Source: Shinella zoogloeoides
GTDB taxonomy: Bacteria > Pseudomonadota > Alphaproteobacteria > Rhizobiales > Rhizobiaceae
Assembly: GCF_033705735.1 (NCBI RefSeq)
Contig: NZ_CP131130.1
Coordinates: forward strand, 2,740,001 to 2,804,000
Direction of reading: 5' to 3'
DNA length: 64,000 bases
Below the pieces are notes generated by a model. The model ran no database searches. It saw only the letters and a list, made by a program, of their open reading frames with translations, and was not told where the DNA came from. How positions within the stretch are numbered: the first letter of the stretch is position 1; each line of letters opens with the position of its first letter. Positions 57,223-64,000 of the stretch are shown piece by piece. Made by a program: the position numbers and the translations under genes.

Positions 57223-57846
57223 ATGAAACTCGATTCCAAATACTTCGACCGCATCCGCACGAAGCGGCGCGTGGAGCGTCCCGAACGTTCCGCGCCGACC
57301 TGTCAGTGGGATGGCTGCGAGGAGAATGCCGTGCATCGCGCACCCGTCGGCCGCAATGCCGAAGGGCAGTATTTCATGTTCTGCTTCGAGCACGTCAAGG
57401 AATACAACAAAGGCTACAACTACTTCTCGGGCCTCTCCGACGGCGAGATCGCGCGCTACCAGAAGGAGGCCATCACCGGCCACCGCCCCACCTGGACGAT
57501 CGGTGTCAACAAGGCCGCCAAGAACGGTCCGGCGCAGGGCACGGCGCGTTCCGGCACGGCCGGGGCAAATCAGCGCATCCGCGACCCCTTCGGCTTCTTC
57601 AACGAGGGCAAGGGCCGCAGGCCCCAGATGGAGCCGCGCGCGCGAAAACTGAAGACGCTGGAGGCCAAGGCCTTCGACACGCTCGGCCTTTCCGCCAGTG
57701 CGACGACGGAGGACATCAAGTCCGCCTATAAAACGCTTGTCAAAAAGCATCACCCGGATGCAAATGGCGGAGACAGGGGCTCGGAAGAGCGTTTTCGCGC
57801 GGTCATCCAAGCATATCAATTGTTAAAGCAGGCCGGCTTCTGCTAG
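57223..57846 (+). CDS. J-domain protein (DnaJ-like co-chaperone)
   Basis: A 207-residue protein. The J domain is C-terminal (about 150-207) and includes the HPD signature in KKHHPDANGG. The N-terminal part (about 1-100) has the conserved CQWDGCEENAVHRAP and FMFCFEHVKEYNKGYNYF with Cys/His that could bind metal. It would stimulate a DnaK-type ATPase; client unknown. It precedes cobS in Rhizobiaceae. The TAG stop lies in a dispersed TAGAGCATT element. Confidence 0.88.
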   Translation: MKLDSKYFDRIRTKRRVERPERSAPTCQWDGCEENAVHRAPVGRNAEGQYFMFCFEHVKEYNKGYNYFSGLSDGEIARYQKEAITGHRPTWTIGVNKAAKNGPAQGTARSGTAGANQRIRDPFGFFNEGKGRRPQMEPRARKLKTLEAKAFDTLGLSASATTEDIKSAYKTLVKKHHPDANGGDRGSEERFRAVIQAYQLLKQAGFC

Positions 57847-57919
57847 AGCATTGGCGAAGTCGGGCGGAATCGCGCCCGGCCGCTTATAATGCGGTCAAGC
57901 ACCCGCGTATAATGCGGTC
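57844..57919. repeat. TAGAGCATT element (copy 3) and TATAATGCGGTC direct repeat before cobS
   Basis: The J-protein stop codon is the first three bases of TAGAGCATT. Downstream, the 12-bp sequence TATAATGCGGTC occurs twice in direct orientation (57885-57896 and 57908-57919), 23 bp apart. The cobS start is 69 bp beyond. The TATAAT could be a -10, but no -35 fits either copy well. Confidence 0.5.
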
Positions 57920-57987
57920 TAGCAAAAGGCAAAGTTGGCGTGCAATAAATTTGGGGTGGAGGTAAGGCCGCCGCCCGCGGAGACGTG

Positions 57988-58986
57988 ATGAGCAAGATGG
58001 ATCTCGATATTTCCAACCTCCCGGATACCACTGTTTCCGTACGGGAGGTTTTCGGCATTGATACGGACCTTCGGGTTCCGGCCTATTCCAAGGCGGACGC
58101 CTACGTTCCGGACCTCGACCCGGACTACCTGTTCGACCGCGAAACGACCCTCGCCATCCTCGCAGGCTTTGCGCATAACCGCCGCGTCATGGTCTCCGGC
58201 TATCACGGCACCGGCAAGTCGACCCATATCGAGCAGGTCGCCGCCCGCCTCAACTGGCCGTGCGTGCGCGTCAACCTCGACAGCCATGTCAGCCGTATCG
58301 ACCTCGTCGGCAAGGACGCCATCGTCGTCAAGGACGGTCTCCAGGTCACCGAATTCAAGGACGGCATCCTGCCCTGGGCCTACCAGCACAATGTCGCGCT
58401 CGTCTTCGACGAATACGACGCCGGCCGTCCGGACGTGATGTTCGTCATCCAGCGCGTTCTGGAATCCTCCGGCCGCCTGACCCTGCTCGACCAGAGCCGC
58501 GTCATCCGCCCGCACCCCGCTTTCCGCCTGTTCGCCACGGCCAACACCGTCGGCCTCGGCGATACGACCGGCCTCTACCACGGCACGCAGCAGATCAACC
58601 AGGCGCAGATGGACCGCTGGTCCATCGTCACCACGCTGAACTACCTGCCGCATGACAACGAAGTGAACATCGTCGCCGCCAAGGTGAAGCGCCTCGCTTC
58701 CGGCAAGGACGGCCGCGAGACGATCTCGCGCATGGTGCGCGTCGCCGATCTCACCCGCGCCGCCTTCATCAACGGCGACCTTTCGACCGTGATGAGCCCG
58801 CGTACGGTCATCACCTGGGCGGAAAACGCAGAAATCTTCGGCGACGTCGCCTTCGCCTTCCGCGTCACCTTCCTCAACAAGTGCGACGAACTGGAGCGCA
58901 CGCTGGTAGCCGAACTCTACCAGCGCGCCTTCGGCATCGAGCTGAAGGAAAGCGCCGCCAACATCGTCCTGGAAGCGACGGCCTGA
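57988..58986 (+). CDS. cobS: Cobaltochelatase subunit CobS
   Basis: A 332-residue MoxR/AAA+ ATPase; Walker [11 protein letters not shown] (near 71-80) and Walker [10 protein letters not shown]. With CobT and CobN it forms the aerobic cobalt chelatase of cobalamin synthesis. ATG 57988 was taken; GTG 57985 immediately upstream is possible. It lies 15 bp before cobT. Confidence 0.96.
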   Translation: MSKMDLDISNLPDTTVSVREVFGIDTDLRVPAYSKADAYVPDLDPDYLFDRETTLAILAGFAHNRRVMVSGYHGTGKSTHIEQVAARLNWPCVRVNLDSHVSRIDLVGKDAIVVKDGLQVTEFKDGILPWAYQHNVALVFDEYDAGRPDVMFVIQRVLESSGRLTLLDQSRVIRPHPAFRLFATANTVGLGDTTGLYHGTQQINQAQMDRWSIVTTLNYLPHDNEVNIVAAKVKRLASGKDGRETISRMVRVADLTRAAFINGDLSTVMSPRTVITWAENAEIFGDVAFAFRVTFLNKCDELERTLVAELYQRAFGIELKESAANIVLEATA

Positions 58987-59001
58987 CGGCAGGGTGAAGC
59001 A

Positions 59002-60903
59002 ATGGCAGCCCGCGGAGACAATTCGAAGCCGAGACCCGGCGGCGTGGTGGACATGGAACCGTTCCGCCGCGCGGTGACCGGCTGCGTGCGCGCCGTCTCG
59101 GGCGATGCGGAGGTGGAGGTCGCCTTCGCCAACGAGCGCCCCGGCATGACCGGCGAGCGCATCCGCCTGCCCGAGCTTTCCAAGCGTCCCTCGCCGGCCG
59201 AAGTCGCGCTGACCCGCGGCCTCGGCGACTCGATGGCGCTGCGCAAGGCCTGTCACGACGCCCGCATCCACGCGACCATGTCGCCGCAGGGCGCCGATGC
59301 CCGCGCGATCTTCGACGCCGTCGAACAGGCGCGCGTCGAGGCGATCGGCTCCAACCGCATGCACGGCATGGCGCAGAACCTCAACGTCATGCTGACGGAG
59401 AAATACGCCAAGGCCAATTTCGGCGCGATCACCCGTCAGGCCGATGCCCCCCTTGAAGAGGCCGTCGCGCTCATCGTGCGCGAGAAGCTGACGGGCCAGG
59501 CCCCGCCGGCCTCGGCCGGCAAGGTGCTCGACCTCTGGCGCGATTTCATCGTGGACAAGGCCGGCAAGGACATGGAGGGCCTTTCCTCCGCCATCAACGA
59601 CCAGCAAGCCTTCTCCCGCGTCGTGCGCAACATGCTCGCCTCGATGAACGTCGCCGAGCAATACGGCGAGGACGAAAACGAACCGGACGATTCGGAAACG
59701 CCCGAGGACGAAAACCAGCCGCGCAGCGACGAGCAGGAAGACAACGACAGCCAGGAAGACGCTGGCGACGATTCTGCCCCGGCCGACGAGAACGAGACGT
59801 CCGACGAGCAGATGGACGAAGGCGAGATGGACGGCGCGGAAATCTCCGACGACGATCTCGTCGAGGACGACGGCGACGAGGCGGAAAAGCCCGGCGAGGT
59901 CCGCCGCCCGAACCAGCCCTTCTCCGACTTCAACGAGAAGGTCGACTACGGCGTCTTCACGCAGGAATTCGACGAGACGATCACCGCCGAGGAACTCTGC
60001 GACGAGGCGGAACTCGACCGCCTGCGCGCCTTCCTCGACAAGCAGCTCGCCCACCTTCAAGGGGCTGTCGGCCGCCTCGCCAACCGGCTTCAGCGCCGCC
60101 TGATGGCGCAGCAGAACCGCGCCTGGGAATTCGACCTCGAAGAGGGCTATCTCGACAGCGCCCGCCTGCAGCGCATCATCATCGATCCGATGCAGCCGCT
60201 CTCCTTCAAGCGCGAGAAGGACACGACCTTCCGCGATACGGTCGTCACGCTCTTGATCGACAATTCCGGCTCCATGCGCGGCCGCCCGATCACCGTCGCC
60301 GCCACCTGCGCCGATATCCTCGCGCGCACGCTGGAGCGTTGCGGCGTGAAGGTGGAAATCCTCGGCTTCACCACCAAGGCCTGGAAAGGCGGGCAATCGC
60401 GCGAAAAATGGCTCGCCAGCGGCAAGCCGCAATCGCCCGGCCGCCTCAACGACCTGCGCCATATCGTCTACAAGGGCGCCGACGCCCCGTGGCGGCGCGC
60501 AAGGCGCAATCTCGGCCTGATGATGCGCGAGGGCCTGCTGAAGGAGAACATCGACGGCGAGGCGCTGATCTGGGCGCATGACCGCCTGCTGGCCCGCCCT
60601 GAACAGCGCCGTATCCTGATGATGATCTCGGACGGCGCCCCGGTCGACGATTCGACGCTCTCTGTGAACCCCGGCAACTATCTGGAACGGCACCTGCGCG
60701 CCGTCATCGAACAAATCGAGACGCGCTCGCCCGTCGAGCTGCTGGCCATCGGCATCGGCCATGACGTGACGCGCTATTATCGCCGCGCCGTCACCATCGT
60801 CGATGCGGACGAACTGGCCGGCGCCATGACCGAACAGCTCGCCTCGCTCTTCGCCGACGAAAGCACGGCCCGTCGCCCGGCCGGCCGGCGCCGTGCCGGC
60901 TAG
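59002..60903 (+). CDS. cobT: Cobaltochelatase subunit CobT
   Basis: A 633-residue protein. An N-terminal conserved CobT domain (about 1-220), a highly acidic, low-complexity linker (about 222-300, Asp/Glu-rich) and a C-terminal von Willebrand A domain with MIDAS-like DNSGSM (near 420). Forms the CobST chaperone-like ring that delivers energy to CobN. The [10 protein letters not shown] end overlaps the next gene by 11 bp. Confidence 0.96.
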   Translation: MAARGDNSKPRPGGVVDMEPFRRAVTGCVRAVSGDAEVEVAFANERPGMTGERIRLPELSKRPSPAEVALTRGLGDSMALRKACHDARIHATMSPQGADARAIFDAVEQARVEAIGSNRMHGMAQNLNVMLTEKYAKANFGAITRQADAPLEEAVALIVREKLTGQAPPASAGKVLDLWRDFIVDKAGKDMEGLSSAINDQQAFSRVVRNMLASMNVAEQYGEDENEPDDSETPEDENQPRSDEQEDNDSQEDAGDDSAPADENETSDEQMDEGEMDGAEISDDDLVEDDGDEAEKPGEVRRPNQPFSDFNEKVDYGVFTQEFDETITAEELCDEAELDRLRAFLDKQLAHLQGAVGRLANRLQRRLMAQQNRAWEFDLEEGYLDSARLQRIIIDPMQPLSFKREKDTTFRDTVVTLLIDNSGSMRGRPITVAATCADILARTLERCGVKVEILGFTTKAWKGGQSREKWLASGKPQSPGRLNDLRHIVYKGADAPWRRARRNLGLMMREGLLKENIDGEALIWAHDRLLARPEQRRILMMISDGAPVDDSTLSVNPGNYLERHLRAVIEQIETRSPVELLAIGIGHDVTRYYRRAVTIVDADELAGAMTEQLASLFADESTARRPAGRRRAG

Positions 60904-61915
60904 GGCGCGGCACCGGGGACGGCCAGCCCTTCCCGCAATCGCTCTTTGCGCCCTGCTCTGCCTGCCGCTCACGCGGCCGGTATCTGCCGCGGATATTCCC
61001 GTCTCCAGCCGCACCATCACGCAATTTACGCCGGGCTCCGACCGGCGCATCTTCGGCAAGCTCGAATTCCTCGGGGGCATCGCCTATTCGTCGTCAAGCC
61101 CCCTGCTCGGCGCCGTCTCGGCAATCCGCTTCCGCGACGACCGTGAGCATTTCGTCTCGGTGCTCGATACCGGCCACTGGCTGACCGGCCGCATCGAGCG
61201 CGACAGCGAAGGCCGGTTGAGCGGCCTTGCGGGCATGAAGATCCGCTCGATGATCGACCGCGACGGACGCGACGGGAATCCCAAGGAGAAGATGGATGCC
61301 GAGGGCCTTGCGATAAGCAGGGGCGAACTCCTCGTCAGCTTCGAGGGACTTCACCGGATCGACGCCTATCCCGACCCCGGCTTCATGGACGCCGGTCCCA
61401 AGCGCCGCCTGCCGCTCCCCATCGAGCGGCGGGAAATCCGCCGAAACCGCGGCATGGAGACGCTTGCCATGTCCCCGGCCGAAGGCCCGCTCGGCAACAT
61501 GCCGGTGGCCGTGACGGAGCGCAGCCTCGATGCAGCCGGCAATGTCTTCGCCGCCGTGCTCGCCGGCCCACGCGCCGGCCTCTTCGCGGTGAAACGCAGC
61601 GAACCCTGGGACATCACCGACGGCGCCTTCCTGCCGAACGGTGATCTCCTCCTTCTGGAGCGCCGCTTCCGCTTTTCGGACGGCATGGGCATGCGCATTC
61701 GCCGGATCGCCGGCGACACGATCCGCCCCGGCGCGGTCGTCGACGGCGAGGTGCTGATCGACGCGGACCTCCGTCAGCAGATCGACAATATGGAAGGGCT
61801 GGACGTGGTGGCGATGGCAAAGGACGATATCCGTATCATCGTCGTTTCCGACGACAACCACTCCATCCTCCAGCGCAACCTGATGCTGGAATTCCGCCTG
61901 CTTCCAGAAAAATAG
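60893..61915 (+). CDS. Secreted esterase-like/phytase-like domain protein
   Basis: A 340-residue protein with an N-terminal signal peptide (cleavage near residue 33, VSAAD) and a phytase-like beta-propeller domain (DUF phytase-like; [21 protein letters not shown] and [24 protein letters not shown]). The family is named for sequence similarity, and phosphatase activity is not established for this protein. The GTG start at 60893 lies within the end of cobT (11-bp overlap); internal starts are possible. It is commonly found beside cobST in Rhizobiaceae. Confidence 0.8.
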   Translation: MPARARHRGRPALPAIALCALLCLPLTRPVSAADIPVSSRTITQFTPGSDRRIFGKLEFLGGIAYSSSSPLLGAVSAIRFRDDREHFVSVLDTGHWLTGRIERDSEGRLSGLAGMKIRSMIDRDGRDGNPKEKMDAEGLAISRGELLVSFEGLHRIDAYPDPGFMDAGPKRRLPLPIERREIRRNRGMETLAMSPAEGPLGNMPVAVTERSLDAAGNVFAAVLAGPRAGLFAVKRSEPWDITDGAFLPNGDLLLLERRFRFSDGMGMRIRRIAGDTIRPGAVVDGEVLIDADLRQQIDNMEGLDVVAMAKDDIRIIVVSDDNHSILQRNLMLEFRLLPEK

Positions 61916-61928
61916 GCGTTACGTCGTC

Positions 61929-62567
61929 TCAGGCCGTCTTCTCGACGCCCGGCATCGGCATCAGCCGGCTCATCAGGGCGCCATAGGGCAGCAGCATGAC
62001 GAGGCCGACGAGAACCTTCACGGAAAGGTCACCCATCGCCCAGGAAATCCAGCGCGGCATCTCGGTCGTGAAGACGCCCAGCACCGGCGCCCATTCGATC
62101 GCGAAGGCGTCGTTGGGGCCGAAGATCGAGAAGGCCGGCGCGAAGGAGAAGGAAAAGAAGATCGCCGTATCGAGCACCGAGCCGATCAGCGAGGCGATCA
62201 GCGGCGCGCGCCACCAGGTCTGCCGCCGCAGCCTGTTGAAGACCGAGATGTCGAGCAACTGGCCGGCAAGGAAGGCCGAGCCGGAGGCGATGGCGATGCG
62301 CGGCGTGGATACGCCGATCGAGAACAGCACCGCCACGAGGAAGCCGACCGCCACGACGCGGCGCGCGACGCGCGGGCCGAACTGGCGGTTGGTGAGGTCG
62401 GTGATGAGGAAGGCGACCGGATAGGTGAAGGCGCCATAGGTCAGGAGATCGCCGAGCGCGATGCCGAACAGCTCGCCCGAAAGCGGGTACTGCACCAGCA
62501 CGTTGGAGGCGACGACCACGGCCGTCATCAAGAGGACATAGATAAGGGTAACGCGGTTCGCGAGCAT
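61929..62567 (-). CDS. VUT family (YhhQ-like) queuosine precursor transporter
   Basis: A 212-residue inner-membrane protein with about six hydrophobic segments. It matches the YhhQ/COG1738 vitamin-uptake-transporter family (SNVLVQYPL, GAFTYPVAFLITDLTNRQFG, GQLLDISVFNRLR). Family knowledge: uptake of preQ0/preQ1. The start is ATG 62565-62567, whose leader carries a preQ1-I riboswitch-like hairpin, matching the predicted substrate. The 3' end is 13 bp from the convergent phytase-like gene. Confidence 0.9.
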   Translation of the reverse strand: MLANRVTLIYVLLMTAVVVASNVLVQYPLSGELFGIALGDLLTYGAFTYPVAFLITDLTNRQFGPRVARRVVAVGFLVAVLFSIGVSTPRIAIASGSAFLAGQLLDISVFNRLRRQTWWRAPLIASLIGSVLDTAIFFSFSFAPAFSIFGPNDAFAIEWAPVLGVFTTEMPRWISWAMGDLSVKVLVGLVMLLPYGALMSRLMPMPGVEKTA

Positions 62568-62593
62568 TTTTTTATCCTGGGTGATGCCACCAG
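62565..62593 (-). promoter_or_regulatory. Candidate preQ1-I riboswitch overlapping the VUT start codon
   Basis: On the minus strand the leader reads CTGG-loop-CCAG (62577-62593) followed by an A-rich tail and the AUG. The loop TGGCATCAC ends in C next to the closing stem, as in known preQ1-I aptamers. Loop GCAU can pair with AUGC, formed by the last tail A, the start UG and the next C, giving an H-type pseudoknot; the AGGA Shine-Dalgarno lies in the 3' stem. This fits translational off-control by preQ1. Found by inspection only. Confidence 0.6.
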
Positions 62594-62619
62594 TTGGAGT
62601 AACGATGTTGCGCGCAAAG

Positions 62620-62656
62620 CATTGAGGCCTGCCCGCAAAGCGGTCAAGCCTCAATG
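62620..62656 (-). terminator. Hairpin between rpmB and the VUT gene
   Basis: A long imperfect stem (arms CATTGAGGC-type and GCCTCAATG-type at 62620-62629 and 62647-62656, extending inward with a mismatch to pair CCGC/GCGG) lies 26 bp after the rpmB stop. A short T-rich tail follows on the minus strand (CTTTGCG). Probably the rpmB terminator. Confidence 0.7.
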
Positions 62657-62681
62657 AGAATGCTTCGGCCTGTTGCCTGGA

Positions 62682-62975
62682 TCAGGCGGCAGCAGCAGCC
62701 GTCTTCTTGGCGATCTGGCGGCGCAGCAGACGGGCGCGCATCGACAGTTCGTTCTCTTCAGCCTTCAGGAGGAAGGCATCGAGACCGCCGCGGTGCTCGA
62801 CCGAGCGGAGAGCGGCTGCGGAAACGCGAAGACGGAAACGCTGGCCGAGGGCGTCGGAAATCAGCGTGACATTGCACAGGTTCGGCAGGAACTTGCGCTT
62901 CGTCTTGTTGTTTGCGTGGCTCACATTGTTGCCCGACTGGACGCCCTTGCCGGTCAATTCGCAACTACGGGACAT
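62682..62975 (-). CDS. rpmB: 50S ribosomal protein L28
   Basis: A 97-residue L28: [33 protein letters not shown] is diagnostic, with an alanine-rich C-terminal end. Slightly longer than E. coli L28 (78 residues), as usual in alphaproteobacteria. It lacks the zinc-binding cysteine set, so it would not be a Zn-type paralogue. Its promoter is recognisable 90-120 bp upstream. Confidence 0.97.
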   Translation of the reverse strand: MSRSCELTGKGVQSGNNVSHANNKTKRKFLPNLCNVTLISDALGQRFRLRVSAAALRSVEHRGGLDAFLLKAEENELSMRARLLRRQIAKKTAAAAA

Positions 62976-63317
62976 GGTACACCTATTTTTTCTTGTTCAG
63001 GACAATACGTTTCCGGCACCGAAACCGGCCGCAGTCCGTCTGGCCTTTTTGGAAAGTTGCGGTTCTATAGTCACACTGGCCGACGACGTCAAGCCAAACC
63101 TGCCGTTCAGCGGGAATTCAGTTGCCAAGCGTCATGATTTGCAGGCAATAGCAGGCAAAGGCGCGATTTTCCACGGCGTAGAATCGCCGCAATGGCGGGC
63201 TAGGCGGGGCTTCTGCGGGACGTTTCCGGCACGGCTCGCGCGGTCTTGCCGGAACGGCCGGATCAGGACGGTACATTCGCCTTCCGAAGAAAACGGAAGG
63301 CTCCAGGAGTCGAGACG
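62976..63317. promoter_or_regulatory. Divergent region with rpmB promoter
   Basis: 342 bp between rpmB and the DUF3108 gene. On the minus strand a good sigma-70 promoter reads TTGACG (complement of 63087-63092), 17-nt spacer, TATAGA (complement of 63064-63069), giving a leader of about 80 nt for rpmB. I found no distinct promoter for the plus-strand DUF3108 gene; its ribosome site AGGAG precedes ATG 63318. Confidence 0.6.
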
Positions 63318-64000
63318 ATGAACGGGCGGGGTTGGATTGCTGGCGCAGCGGCGTCGCTTGCGCTTCTGGGCGGTGTGGGCCCCCTGTCGGCTGCGGAAGT
63401 CCAACACCAGACGGACTACAGCATCCGCCTTTCCGGCCTGCCGGTCGCCACCGCCAGCTTCCGCTCGGCATTTTCCGGCAACCGCTATACCATTTCCGGC
63501 AGTCTGCATTCGGCGGGCCTTGTCGACATCTTCTCCCGCACGCAGGGCACGACCTCCGTTTCCGGCACCATCGGGCGCGACAACCTGCACGCCACCTCCT
63601 ATTCGGTGACCTATCGCAGCGGCAAGCGCGGCCGCGCCATCGACGTGACCTTCCGCAACGGCAATGTCATCCATGCCAGCATGGTGCCGGCGCGCAAGAA
63701 GCCCGCCAACTGGGTGCCCGTCTCCAGCGCCGACATGCGCGCGGTGCTCGACCCGATCTCCGGCCTCATCATTCCTGCCGGCAAGCGCATCTGCCCCAAG
63801 ACGCTGCCGATCTTCGACGGCGAATCCCGCATGGATTTCCAGCTGACATCGAAGGGCACGAAGCCCTACTCCACCAAGGGCTTCAAGGGCGAGGTCGTGG
63901 TCTGCGGCATCCGCTTCATCCCGAAATCAGGCTACAAGAAGGGCCGCGACGACGTCGAATACCTGCGCCGGCTGAAAACGATGGAAATCTGGTTTGCCAA
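63318..64000 (+). CDS. DUF3108 domain-containing protein (partial, runs off window)
   Basis: The frame is open from ATG 63318 to the end of the window (227 codons). The N-terminal signal peptide (GWIAGAAASLALLGGVGPLSA, cleaved near 25) is followed by a DUF3108 domain (DYSIRLSGLPVATASFRSAFSG, GRAIDVTF). DUF3108 proteins are periplasmic, of unknown function, and are regularly placed next to rpmB in Rhizobiales. Two cysteines (KRICPK and VVCGIR) could form a disulfide. Confidence 0.88.
   Translation, partial: MNGRGWIAGAAASLALLGGVGPLSAAEVQHQTDYSIRLSGLPVATASFRSAFSGNRYTISGSLHSAGLVDIFSRTQGTTSVSGTIGRDNLHATSYSVTYRSGKRGRAIDVTFRNGNVIHASMVPARKKPANWVPVSSADMRAVLDPISGLIIPAGKRICPKTLPIFDGESRMDFQLTSKGTKPYSTKGFKGEVVVCGIRFIPKSGYKKGRDDVEYLRRLKTMEIWFA

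Overview
The window is a GC-rich, densely packed stretch of an alphaproteobacterial chromosome, most likely Rhizobiaceae (Rhizobium/Agrobacterium/Shinella/Ensifer type). The basis is gene content and order: a glpD-glpSTPQUV glycerol locus, a clpB/DUF4167/prmC/prfA/ptsP/lysC block, aroK-aroB-CBS protein, bolA-J-protein-cobS-cobT, and rpmB next to a DUF3108 gene. No prophage, integrase-flanked island, insertion sequence or CRISPR array was seen. It looks like core chromosome with some accessory metabolic operons.

Layout. 1-9.8 kb: end of an M23 peptidase, then a minus-strand housekeeping run (clpB, DUF4167 protein, prmC-prfA, ptsP, lysC). 9.9-19.5 kb: complete glycerol uptake and oxidation locus on the minus strand (glpD, then ABC transporter genes glpS, T, P, Q, U, V) with its DeoR-type repressor glpR and a divergent short-chain dehydrogenase. 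Two promoters there carry paired AAACGAA boxes, a plausible GlpR operator. 19.5-28.0 kb: a quinone reductase-like gene, a LysR regulator and a soluble NAD-dependent molybdenum formate dehydrogenase operon (fdsG, fdsB, a small DUF4287 gene, fdsA, fdhD/fdsC, fdsD). 28-30.7 kb: a soluble twin-PAS chemoreceptor and CheW. 30.8-37.5 kb: tamB, tamA and a glycine-zipper lipoprotein. 38-41.7 kb: a form II CO-dehydrogenase-like operon (small, large and medium subunits). 41.9-46.2 kb: hemA with an FNR/FixK-like box, dxr, a META-MliC lipoprotein-like fusion, a hypothetical gene, tRNA-Arg(CCU) and a His/Gly-rich secreted protein. 46.2-51.7 kb: M20 amidohydrolase, D,D-carboxypeptidase, a His-rich CobW GTPase, TusA and a YkuD L,D-transpeptidase. 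51.9-57.8 kb: accA, a small membrane protein plus xerD, aroK-aroB, a CBS/CorC protein without the usual DUF21 domain, bolA and a J-domain protein. 58-64 kb: cobS-cobT (cobaltochelatase), a phytase-like secreted protein, a VUT-family transporter with a preQ1-I riboswitch-like leader, rpmB and a partial DUF3108 protein.

Observations most worth a second look: the riboswitch-like leader whose pseudoknot would cover the AUG; the GlpS/GlpT ATPase pair, which looks like one canonical and one degenerate ATP site; the DUF4287 gene coupled into the formate dehydrogenase operon; the CNNM/CorC protein that has lost its DUF21 membrane domain; and a dispersed intergenic element starting TAGAGCATT that supplies the stop codon of three unrelated genes.
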